In this document: positions 1-5,714 of the stretch, in pieces
Position numbering within the stretch: the stretch's first letter is position 1
Layout: every line of letters starts with the position of its first letter
Origin: FW021-bin31 sp964478125
Lineage (GTDB): Bacteria; Bacteroidota; Bacteroidia; Chitinophagales; Chitinophagaceae
Reading direction: 5' to 3'
Assembly (NCBI GenBank): GCA_964478125.1
Contig: CAYZGR010000064.1
Location: 1-17,704, forward strand
DNA length: 17,704 bases
Translations under genes and position numbers: made by a program
The notes under the pieces: model-generated
What the model saw: only the letters and a program-made list of their open reading frames with translations
Databases searched by the model: none
Told to the model about the DNA's origin: nothing

Positions 1-1
1 T

Positions 2-61
2 TATACCATTTGGATGTTTTATCGTAGAAGAGCCTATAAAAGACCTGCATTTAATTCTTAA
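2..61 (+). CDS. possible C-terminal end of a gene entering from the left edge
   Basis: Frame 2 is open from the window edge to a TAA at 59-61 and encodes 19 residues, including YTIWMFYRRRAYKRPAFNS. A short hydrophobic stretch followed by an Arg/Lys-rich tail would fit the cytoplasmic end of a membrane protein. Nothing identifies a family. An open frame this short can occur by chance, so this is a weak call, made mainly because no other frame at the edge looks better. Confidence 0.25.
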   Translation, partial: YTIWMFYRRRAYKRPAFNS

Positions 62-404
62 GGTTATTTATTGGTTTTAATAAGAATACATACAGAATTT
101 TAGAAGACCGCTCTACTATTCGGTACCTTTGGTTTGTCCGGGATGGGCCTTATAGTCTCGCCATATTGGGTTCCTTATAAGAGAAATCGTCAACCTTTAT
201 TTAAGGACAAATAGCCATTTTTCGGGATTTAACGGTTAAGATATTTACTACTGTACCCTTAAAAAAGTACTCGGGATCTCCAATGAACCATTGACGGAGC
301 TCTAAAAGGAGTGTTTATGTGAGAAATGTAAAAAAGGAGTATTCAGGGGCTGTATCTTATCTAAGACCAAAAAACGCAATCAGTATTTTTGGTATCTTCG
401 ATCT
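62..404. other. gene-poor intergenic stretch
   Basis: About 340 bases with no convincing reading frame on either strand, no tRNA-like cloverleaf and no strong hairpin followed by a T-run. A short open frame at 55-180 (plus strand) has no start codon and resembles nothing recognised. The right end probably holds the promoter of the following gene. Confidence 0.5.
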
Positions 405-416
405 ATGATATCTTCG
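388..416 (+). promoter_or_regulatory. candidate promoter of the secreted-protein gene
   Basis: TTTG at 388-391 is followed after 17 bases by TATCTTCG at 409-416, close to the Bacteroidota consensus TTTG and TAnnTTTG although the spacer is slightly short. TATCTTCG also occurs at 393-400. If the downstream copy is used, transcription would start near 422. The ATG at 405 would then be excluded and translation would have to begin at the ATG at 447. Confidence 0.3.
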
Positions 417-1163
417 TCTTTTGATTTCCCAAGGTTACTGAAGATAATGTGGCCCGTGATGGCAGCAATGCTTTTTCTTATAAGCGTTTCTACCCGCGCC
501 CAAACCATCGTTTCCGGTAAAATCACGGATTCTAAATACCACGTGCCCTTATATCCGGCAACCGTTTTTGATACCACCTCAGGAGTGGCCACCTACGCGG
601 ATTCTGCCGGTCAATATCGTATTAATGTGAAAGGAGGAGATGTGATCTTGTTTAGCTATCTGGGATTCTATTCAAAAAGATATATTGTCCCTGAAAGGTT
701 GGAATATATTACACATAATGTCGAATTAACTTCTAAAAAGCAAAAATTACAGGCTGTGGAAATACGGGCGCCGACACCATACCAGAGAGATTCACTGGAC
801 AGAATCAAGACCTTTGGGCATTACCTAAGCCTGCCGGTAGCGCATCTGATAGACCCACAATTTAGTAATGGCATAACCTTTCACCCATTTACTTATTTTT
901 CAAAAGGGGAGCGGCGGAAGCGGAAATTTCATAAAAGATATAAGAAATTTGAGAAAGAAGCTTTTGTGGATTCCCGATACACTCCGCAGTTGGTGCAGAA
1001 GCTTACGGGACTCAGAAAAGATACTCTACGTCTTTTTATGTTTCACCACCGGCCTACCTATGCCTATACCCGTTATGCATCGAAGCTGGAGTTCTGGTCC
1101 TGGATCACCCTGCATTATAAATCCTGGAAAGACAGCCTGAGGAAAGCAAAAGAGCCAAAATAG
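405..1163 (+). CDS. secreted protein with carboxypeptidase-regulatory-like (beta-sandwich) domain
   Basis: 252 residues from the ATG at 405. The N-terminus reads as a signal peptide: basic residues R10 and K13, a hydrophobic core around 14-29, and a likely cleavage site after TRA (about residue 32). Residues 36-112 have the pattern of a CarboxypepD_reg-like domain: a GKITD start, then periodic strands with a YADSAGQYRINV segment and an FSYLGF segment. This fold is common at the N-terminus of exported Bacteroidota proteins. The remaining 140 residues are rich in basic and aromatic residues and are not recognised. The protein probably acts in the periplasm or at the outer membrane. Start 405 gives the better signal peptide, but the putative promoter would favour the ATG at 447 (238 residues). 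Exact function is unknown. Confidence 0.7.
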   Translation: MISSSFDFPRLLKIMWPVMAAMLFLISVSTRAQTIVSGKITDSKYHVPLYPATVFDTTSGVATYADSAGQYRINVKGGDVILFSYLGFYSKRYIVPERLEYITHNVELTSKKQKLQAVEIRAPTPYQRDSLDRIKTFGHYLSLPVAHLIDPQFSNGITFHPFTYFSKGERRKRKFHKRYKKFEKEAFVDSRYTPQLVQKLTGLRKDTLRLFMFHHRPTYAYTRYASKLEFWSWITLHYKSWKDSLRKAKEPK

Positions 1164-1209
1164 CATGAAGATCAGGTAATATTTAATCATTTTCATTCGC
1201 AACTTGTTA

Positions 1210-1217
1210 TACCTTTG
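1210..1217 (+). promoter_or_regulatory. candidate -7 element of the altronate dehydratase gene
   Basis: TACCTTTG at 1210-1217 is an exact match to the Bacteroidota -7 consensus TAnnTTTG, in the 67-base gap before the gene. No clear TTTG lies at the expected -33 distance; TTTC at 1190-1193 is the nearest. Transcription would start only a few bases before the ATG at 1231, giving a very short leader. Confidence 0.4.
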
Positions 1218-1230
1218 CACAAACGTTTGA

Positions 1231-2886
1231 ATGATTATGAATCACATTTTGCAGGTCCACCACTCGGATAATATTATTGTGGCGCTGACCAATCTTGAAA
1301 AAGGAGAAGAAGTATCCTTGAATGGCGAAGTTATTCAAATAAAGGAACGGATTCCTCAAAAACATAAATTTGCCAAAACAGCCTTATCCATAGGAGATAA
1401 ACTGGTGATGTATGGCGTAGAGGTCGGGAGATTATTGCAGGATGTGGAGGCCGGAGAGTTGATCAGTAAGGAAAAAGTAAGACACTCTACTAAGGATTTT
1501 GGAGAAAAAGCGAAGGAATATCATTGGCAGCCTCCCGATGTAAGCCGTTGGAAAGACTCGACTTTTATGGGGTATCATCGTTCTGATAATCAGGTGGGCG
1601 TCCGCAATTACTGGCTGGTGATACCCATGGTCTTCTGTGAAAACAGAAATGTCATGATGCTGAAGGACGCTTTCCTGAAAGGATTGGGATACGCACAGCC
1701 TGATGTTTACCTCCGCCAGGTACAGACATTGACAACCGCTTTTAAATCGGGGGCGGGTGAGCAGGAATTAAGCGACATAACATTTGAAGCGGAAAAGAAA
1801 GCCGCCTCTTCCGGGCGGGTTTTCGAAAATGTAGACGGGATCAAGTTTTTGTTACATGAAGGCGGATGTGGTTGTACCCGGGCTGATTCCAACCGGCTTT
1901 GTGCATTGCTGGCCGGATATTGTATAAATCCGAATGTAGCCGGAGTAACAATATTGAGCCTGGGCTGTCAGAATGCACAAGTTTCCATTCTCGAAGAGGA
2001 AATTCGAAAACGCAACCCCCACTTTGACAAACCCTTTTTGGTCTTTGAGCAACAGAAATGGTCCAGTGAATATAAAATGTTGAGCCAGGCGATCAAAGAA
2101 ACTTTCATAGGCCTGACAAAAATTAATAAACTGAGACGCCAACCTGCTCCTCTCAGCAAATTGACCATCGGAGTAAAATGTGGCGGATCAGATGGATTTA
2201 GCGGAATATCGGCAAACCCTGCCGTGGGATATTGTGCTGATTTAATTACAGCTTTAGGGGGTAAGGTGGTGCTTGCAGAATTTCCGGAGCTCTGTGGGGT
2301 AGAACAAGAATTGATAGACAGAAGTGTAAGTAAGGATATTGGAGATAAATTTGCACGGCTGATGCGGGAATATGCCGCGAAGGCGGAAGCCGGGGGGGGC
2401 GATTTTTCTATGAATCCGTCTCCGGGAAATATCCGGGACGGCCTGATCACAGACGCCATTAAGTCGGCAGGTGCGGCACGTAAGGGTGGCACTTCTCCCG
2501 TGGCAGATGTTCTCGGCTACCCCGAATATGCTACCCGATCCGGATTAAACTTATTATGTACTCCCGGGAATGATGTGGAGGCCACTACCGGTATGGCAGC
2601 GGCAGGATGTACCATTCAGTTGTTTACAACCGGATTGGGCACACCTACGGGAAACCCGGTTTCTGCCATGGTGAAAATATCCAGTAATACCTCCTTATCC
2701 AAGAGGATGTCTGATATTATTGATCTGAATGCCGGTACTATTATTACCGGAGATGAGACCGTAGAAGAAGTAGGAGAACGAATATTGGATTATGTGATAG
2801 AACTGGCCGGTGGAAAATATGATACCCGGGCCATGGGGTTGGGGCAAGACGATTTTATTCCCTGGAAACAGGCTATTTCATTATAG
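1231..2886 (+). CDS. uxaA: altronate dehydratase (UxaA family)
   Basis: 551 residues, the usual size for a fused UxaA with an N-terminal SAF domain (about 1-95) and the large catalytic part. The family dehydrates D-altronate to 2-keto-3-deoxygluconate in galacturonate breakdown, in the cytoplasm. Visible signatures are GYHRSDNQVGVRNYW (about 114-128), the cysteine cluster HEGGCGCTRADSN with GGCGC at 211-215 (a likely metal-binding site), SLGCQNAQ, VKCGGSDGFSGISANPA, and TGLGTPTGNPV near the C-terminus. Two in-frame ATGs lie at 1231 and 1237 and either could be the start. No other uronate-pathway gene is in the window, so the gene stands alone here. A related UxaA-family hydratase acting on another sugar acid cannot be excluded. 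Confidence 0.9.
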   Translation: MIMNHILQVHHSDNIIVALTNLEKGEEVSLNGEVIQIKERIPQKHKFAKTALSIGDKLVMYGVEVGRLLQDVEAGELISKEKVRHSTKDFGEKAKEYHWQPPDVSRWKDSTFMGYHRSDNQVGVRNYWLVIPMVFCENRNVMMLKDAFLKGLGYAQPDVYLRQVQTLTTAFKSGAGEQELSDITFEAEKKAASSGRVFENVDGIKFLLHEGGCGCTRADSNRLCALLAGYCINPNVAGVTILSLGCQNAQVSILEEEIRKRNPHFDKPFLVFEQQKWSSEYKMLSQAIKETFIGLTKINKLRRQPAPLSKLTIGVKCGGSDGFSGISANPAVGYCADLITALGGKVVLAEFPELCGVEQELIDRSVSKDIGDKFARLMREYAAKAEAGGGDFSMNPSPGNIRDGLITDAIKSAGAARKGGTSPVADVLGYPEYATRSGLNLLCTPGNDVEATTGMAAAGCTIQLFTTGLGTPTGNPVSAMVKISSNTSLSKRMSDIIDLNAGTIITGDETVEEVGERILDYVIELAGGKYDTRAMGLGQDDFIPWKQAISL

Positions 2887-3000
2887 CCCGTTGGCAAAAA
2901 CTCCAAGATACAAATAGCAAAAATCAAATAATGATCAATTGCTAAATCCCAAACCCCAAACTCTTCCGCCCACCCTCGTGCAAAATAATGGCCAAGTTTT

Positions 3001-3040
3001 CCCGCAGATCTTCGCTGATTAAGGACCCGCAGATCTTCGC
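3001..3040 (+). repeat. short direct repeat at the edge of an assembly gap
   Basis: The 15-mer CCCGCAGATCTTCGC occurs at 3001-3015 and again at 3026-3040, separated by TGATTAAGGA (25-base period). Four bases later the sequence becomes Ns. The repeat probably continues into the gap and broke the assembly. The stretch before it (2887-2990) is low in complexity, with many CAAA and CCAAA words, and holds no gene. Confidence 0.7.
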
Positions 3041-3044
3041 AAAT

Positions 3045-3144
3045 NNNNNNNNNNNNNNNNNNNNNNNNNNNNNNNNNNNNNNNNNNNNNNNNNNNNNNNN
3101 NNNNNNNNNNNNNNNNNNNNNNNNNNNNNNNNNNNNNNNNNNNN
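3045..3144. other. assembly gap of 100 Ns
   Basis: Exactly 100 undetermined bases, the conventional filler for a scaffold join of unknown length. The true length and content are unknown. The right flank (3145-3222) begins with a GC-rich stretch containing CCGGAAGGCCGG and shows no gene. No protein should be read across the gap. Confidence 0.97.
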
Positions 3145-3222
3145 CCGGAAGGCCGGAGGGATCTCTGTTTAAACTGAAATGATTCAGGTCTTTTTGGAAT
3201 AGGTTCTTTTAAAATAGGGCTT

Positions 3223-4290
3223 TCAGTTAAACACTTTTACTAAAAAGACATACGGTTCTAATTTCTTTATCTGGTTGATCCTGTTCAGATGATGAAGGGG
3301 GGAGCCGGAATACCGTAATGGCTTTCTAGGGAAATCTGCAGGTAAGCTGTCAATCATATTTAATAAAGAAGTGGACTTTACGGCAAAAGCAATATTGTCA
3401 GACGCGGATTGCTTGCCGCTGATAATCCCCAAAATATATCCCTGGGCGTCTATCAGCGGACCGCCGCTATTACCGGGATTGACGGGAAGGGTAAGCTGGT
3501 AGGAACTTGAATCTCCTTCAAATCCGGTTTCGGCGCTTATATACCCTTTCCCATACACAATCTCATTTCGCGGGTAGCCCAGTGTATAGATCTCTTCGCC
3601 CAGAGGAGCTGCTTTGGAAGACAGGGCAAAAGGCAGCGGGGGCATCTTAAAAGTGGAATCTTCTATTTTTAATACGGCCAGGTCGCATTCAGGATCCTTA
3701 TAAACGATCCTGGCTTTTAAAGAACGGCCTTCATGAGAAACCACGTGAATGGAGTCGGCGCCTTTTATTACATGAGCATTAGTAGCGATATAGCCATTAT
3801 TGGATATGGCAAATCCGGTTCCTCCATATTGGCCGGGGTTAACCTGGGTATTGGAGGATTGAAGATCGTCACGCAAATCCTTTTGTGACCGTTTGATATT
3901 ATCTATTTCCCTTCTTAAAATGGTGTAGCTATTGGTTTTGTGATTGTTGATACGGTTCATTGTCAACCACAATCCCCCGATGGAGACGATCAGTGCGAGT
4001 ACGGCTGCCACTGCTGCCGCTTTCCATAGGAAAGCCAGTTGCCTGGATGGCCTTCTCTGTCTTTGCCGACCTGCTTTCCATTCGTAATAAGCGCTTTCTA
4101 TAGCACTTTTTGCTTTTAGCCGATCCGTCCGCTCCGCCATCTGATCACGGAGTGCATGATGTTTTTCGAATATTATTTGGGCTTCCGGATCTTCTTTACA
4201 CAACTTTTTAAAATCCTTCCGTTCTTTCTCTGTCATGGTACCGTCAAGAAAGCGGTCTACTTGTTCAATAAATTTCATTTTATCGTTCAT
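3223..4290 (-). CDS. membrane-anchored trypsin-like serine protease with anti-sigma-like N-terminus
   Basis: 355 residues from the ATG at 4290; a GTG at 4293 is also possible. AGGA six bases before the ATG is a rare visible ribosome-binding site. Residues 1-75 are charged and helical, with EQVDRFLDGTMTEKERKDF, the usual opening of Bacteroidota anti-sigma proteins. One membrane segment lies at about 87-110. A short coiled-coil-like stretch follows (122-146), then a periplasmic S1C/HtrA-type protease domain. The catalytic triad is visible: His173 in ATNAHVI, Asp203 in DPECDLAVLKI, Ser275 in NPGNSGGPL. No PDZ domain follows, unlike DegP/DegS. It lies 20 bases (from the ATG) downstream of the sigma gene, so the two are probably co-transcribed. 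The inferred role is to hold the sigma factor at the membrane and link its release to a periplasmic signal. The protease assignment is firm; the anti-sigma role is inferred. Confidence 0.85.
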   Translation of the reverse strand: MNDKMKFIEQVDRFLDGTMTEKERKDFKKLCKEDPEAQIIFEKHHALRDQMAERTDRLKAKSAIESAYYEWKAGRQRQRRPSRQLAFLWKAAAVAAVLALIVSIGGLWLTMNRINNHKTNSYTILRREIDNIKRSQKDLRDDLQSSNTQVNPGQYGGTGFAISNNGYIATNAHVIKGADSIHVVSHEGRSLKARIVYKDPECDLAVLKIEDSTFKMPPLPFALSSKAAPLGEEIYTLGYPRNEIVYGKGYISAETGFEGDSSSYQLTLPVNPGNSGGPLIDAQGYILGIISGKQSASDNIAFAVKSTSLLNMIDSLPADFPRKPLRYSGSPLHHLNRINQIKKLEPYVFLVKVFN

Positions 4291-4310
4291 CACCTTTCCT
4301 GTTTTTTAAT

Positions 4311-4883
4311 TCAATGGTTGTCGAAAAAAAATTTTTTCAGCCTTTGAAGACATTTATATTTCTGTGTTTTGGCATTATCTGTATTGGTATAACCATATTT
4401 TTCTACCAGCTGTTGCATTGATGACTGTCTGATATAAAAGTCTTCAAGCAGTTCTTTACAAGGACTACCTAACTGATCCAATGCCTTATTCATTTTCTCA
4501 AATTGACGTTCTTTTTCTTCATGATCTTCAAGATCTTCTTCGATGTCGGGTATAGTCTCTTCCCTGAAATTCTTTGGGAAGATGAAATTATTCCTTCGCT
4601 GCTGCAGCTGTTTGAGCCACAGCCTTTTGCATATTGCATAAAGGTACGTTTGAAGCCGTGCTGTTAAGATAAAATTTTTTTCTCTGCTTTTATCATAAAG
4701 AACCATCAGCGCTTCCTGAAACAAGTCCTTGGCCTCTTCTTCGCTCCCGCTGTTTTGAAGAACCATTTTACAGATTATGGGAAAATACTGCTCGTAGAGG
4801 GTGTGTAAAGTTTTATGGTCCTTTTTCACTAAGCCTTTTAACAAGGCTTCATCTGAGGGTGTTTTCAGAGTTCTGCGCTTCAC
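4311..4883 (-). CDS. ECF-type RNA polymerase sigma factor
   Basis: 190 residues. Region 2 covers about 25-98 (LYEQYFPIICKMV, then SEEEAKDLFQEALMVLYDKS). An acidic linker follows (about 107-125), then region 4 with a helix-turn-helix at about 133-188 (SSMQQLVEKYGYTNTDNAKTQKYKCLQRLKKFF region). Regions 1 and 3 are absent, as in ECF sigma factors. The only plausible initiator is the GTG at 4883; the next Met is inside region 2. It directs RNA polymerase to a small regulon, most likely including its own operon and the divergent lipoprotein (see the shared promoter motif). The protease/anti-sigma-like gene follows directly. The -10-like block of its presumed promoter ends only 3 bases before the GTG, so the mRNA may be leaderless. 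Confidence 0.88.
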   Translation of the reverse strand: MKRRTLKTPSDEALLKGLVKKDHKTLHTLYEQYFPIICKMVLQNSGSEEEAKDLFQEALMVLYDKSREKNFILTARLQTYLYAICKRLWLKQLQQRRNNFIFPKNFREETIPDIEEDLEDHEEKERQFEKMNKALDQLGSPCKELLEDFYIRQSSMQQLVEKYGYTNTDNAKTQKYKCLQRLKKFFFDNH

Positions 4884-4886
4884 TAT

Positions 4887-4915
4887 TTAATACCAATTTT
4901 GGGCTTTGGTAACCC
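4887..4915 (-). promoter_or_regulatory. putative ECF promoter of the sigma-protease operon
   Basis: On the minus strand, GGGTTACC (4915-4908) is followed after exactly 14 bases by GTATTAA (4893-4887). The same two blocks with the same spacing occur on the plus strand before the divergent lipoprotein gene. A -35/-10 pair of this geometry fits an ECF promoter. GGGTTACC also sits in a 6-bp inverted repeat (CTTTGG, TAAC, CCAAAG at 4904-4919), so binding by another regulator is an alternative. Confidence 0.55.
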
Positions 4916-4962
4916 AAAGTAATTGAAAATTATTGAATCGCGTCAAAAAAATCTCCTTTAGC

Positions 4963-4991
4963 GGGTTACCTTTTTCTTAAAGCCGTATTAA
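4963..4991 (+). promoter_or_regulatory. putative ECF promoter of the lipoprotein gene
   Basis: GGGTTACC at 4963-4970, 14 bases, then GTATTAA at 4985-4991, identical in blocks and spacing to the element before the sigma gene. The ATG of the lipoprotein lies 35 bases downstream, which leaves room for a normal short leader. It is probably read by the sigma factor encoded next door. Confidence 0.58.
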
Positions 4992-5026
4992 TAAACAGAT
5001 TCTTTAAACGTAAAAACGTCAGTATT

Positions 5027-5236
5027 ATGAAAAGTCTAGTGAAATTAGGCATTTTTGCCTTCGCTTTCGGATTATTTGCAACTGCTTGTAATTCCGGTGG
5101 AAATCAGAATGATAATTCTCAGGAACCTCCTGCAATGGAAGAGCAGGCCCCCAGTGAAGCCCAACCACCGGCTGCTACCCCTGATTCTCTCAATGCGGTT
5201 CCGGATTCTACCAATGCGGATACTTCCGATATGTAA
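5027..5236 (+). CDS. small lipoprotein, Pro/Asp/Ser-rich
   Basis: 69 residues. The N-terminus is a lipoprotein signal: Lys2 and Lys6, a hydrophobic core, and a relaxed lipobox FATAC with the acylated cysteine at residue 21. The mature part of about 48 residues is unstructured-looking, rich in Asn, Gln, Pro and Glu, with a near-repeat PDSLNA / PDSTNA near the C-terminus. No enzyme motif is present. It probably sits in the outer or inner membrane facing the periplasm. The divergent position and the shared promoter motif suggest it belongs to the regulon of the adjacent sigma factor, perhaps as an envelope-stress effector or sensor. Function unknown. Confidence 0.75.
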   Translation: MKSLVKLGIFAFAFGLFATACNSGGNQNDNSQEPPAMEEQAPSEAQPPAATPDSLNAVPDSTNADTSDM

Positions 5237-5261
5237 GTAATTTATCGTATTAAACATTTAT

Positions 5262-5294
5262 AATGCCGCTATTCAGGTAGGATAGCGGCATTTT
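5262..5294 (+). terminator. intrinsic terminator after the lipoprotein gene
   Basis: An 11-bp perfect stem, AATGCCGCTAT (5262-5272) with ATAGCGGCATT (5282-5292), closes a 9-base loop and ends in TTTT. It lies 25 bases after the stop codon and isolates the lipoprotein gene from the biosynthetic operon. Confidence 0.9.
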
Positions 5295-5358
5295 ATATTT
5301 TAAAAGTACAAAAAAAGAAAGCTCTTTTTTGAAAAATATTAAAAAATTTAAAAAAGGT

Positions 5359-5389
5359 ATTGTTTTTATAAAATCTGTTCGTACCTTTA
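5359..5389 (+). promoter_or_regulatory. promoter of the Phe/Tyr biosynthetic operon
   Basis: ATTG at 5359-5362, 19 bases, then TACCTTTA at 5382-5389, one mismatch in each block from the Bacteroidota consensus. A start near 5395 would place both leader peptides and both terminators on the transcript, with a leader RNA of about 320 bases before pheA. Confidence 0.6.
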
Positions 5390-5404
5390 CCCCCGAAGAA
5401 CGAA

Positions 5405-5470
5405 ATGATCATGTCAACGTCTTTTTACCTTTTTAATTTTAGCTTTTATTTCTTCAAAAAGAAGAACTGA
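5405..5470 (+). CDS. first aromatic leader peptide (Phe-rich) of the attenuator
   Basis: A 21-codon ORF, ATG at 5405 (or the second in-frame ATG at 5411), TGA at 5468-5470. Residues 7-17 read FYLFNFSFYFF: six Phe and two Tyr in eleven. The last aromatic codons (TTT TAT TTC TTC, 5444-5455) lie just before the RNA segment that can form the antiterminator, and the stop codon lies inside that segment. This is the classical design of a leader peptide whose translation measures charged tRNA-Phe and tRNA-Tyr. E. coli PheL is an analogue, not a sequence match. The peptide itself probably has no function. Confidence 0.8.
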   Translation: MIMSTSFYLFNFSFYFFKKKN

Positions 5471-5510
5471 GGTTGATATGTCGTAAATAGATTGAAAAGA
5501 GGCCTCAGTT
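5450..5510 (+). promoter_or_regulatory. antiterminator and pause hairpin of attenuator 1
   Basis: Two competing pairings are visible. A 1:2 hairpin, TTCTTC (5450-5455) with GAAGAA (5461-5466), closes over five A and includes the last two Phe codons. An antiterminator pairs AACTGAGG (5465-5472) with CCTCAGTT (5503-5510), eight perfect base pairs. CCTCAG is also the upstream arm of the terminator at 5500-5529, so the two structures exclude each other. A ribosome stalled on aromatic codons frees AACTGAGG; a ribosome at the TGA covers it. Confidence 0.75.
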
Positions 5511-5529
5511 ATTGCTGAAGGCCTTTTTT
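5500..5529 (+). terminator. intrinsic terminator of attenuator 1
   Basis: AGGCCTCAG (5500-5508) pairs with CTGAAGGCCT (5515-5524) around the loop TTATTG, with one bulged A, followed by a run of six T (5524-5529) and further T-rich sequence. It lies 30 bases after the stop of the first leader peptide and well upstream of pheA. Confidence 0.85.
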
Positions 5530-5551
5530 ATTTTACCAAGTCAGAGAACAA

Positions 5552-5638
5552 ATGTGGAGATCACGAAAATATTATTTTTTTGCTTATTCTTTCTTTTACG
5601 GCTTTAAGATAGAAGCGGGCGGGAAGGTAATATGCTAA
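5552..5638 (+). CDS. second aromatic leader peptide (Tyr/Phe-rich) of the attenuator
   Basis: A 28-codon ORF from ATG 5552 to TAA 5636-5638, starting 22 bases after the first terminator's T-run. Residues 7-18 read YYFFAYSFFYGF: four Tyr and five Phe in twelve. The codons GGC GGG AA (5618-5625) near its end are the antiterminator arm of the second attenuator, so ribosome position directly decides the RNA fold. It is more Tyr-rich than the first leader, which may tilt sensing toward tRNA-Tyr. Confidence 0.8.
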   Translation: MWRSRKYYFFAYSFFYGFKIEAGGKVIC

Positions 5639-5664
5639 AGTGTATTTTTTGAAAAATTCCCGCC
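5618..5664 (+). promoter_or_regulatory. antiterminator of attenuator 2
   Basis: GGCGGGAA (5618-5625), within the second leader ORF, is perfectly complementary to TTCCCGCC (5657-5664), the upstream arm of the following terminator. Stalling on the aromatic codons (5570-5605) leaves 5618-5625 free to pair and blocks termination. A ribosome that reaches the stop codon masks it and the terminator folds. Confidence 0.72.
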
Positions 5665-5684
5665 AAGGCCTGGCGGGAATTTTT
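5652..5684 (+). terminator. intrinsic terminator of attenuator 2
   Basis: A 14-bp perfect stem, AAAAATTCCCGCCA (5652-5665) with TGGCGGGAATTTTT (5671-5684), closes a 5-base loop AGGCC and ends in a T-run. It stands 30 bases before the pheA start codon, so it can only act as a regulated terminator for the operon. Confidence 0.88.
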
Positions 5685-5714
5685 ATTTATGATAAGAAGG
5701 AAATCAAAAATAGA

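Noticed and set aside
11..229. The complement of this stretch read in the same direction (not reversed) is open for 73 codons and looks protein-like
   Set aside because: No cellular process reads DNA this way. It would need an assembly artefact, the frame has no start codon and a stop just upstream, and an open run of this length can arise by chance among many frames.
2988..3182. ORF spanning the Ns
   Set aside because: It exists only because undetermined bases contain no stop codons.
5640..5714. N-terminal extension of pheA to a GTG at 5640
   Set aside because: The stretch is the second attenuator's terminator hairpin plus its T-run. Prephenate dehydratases start like the sequence beginning at ATG 5715.
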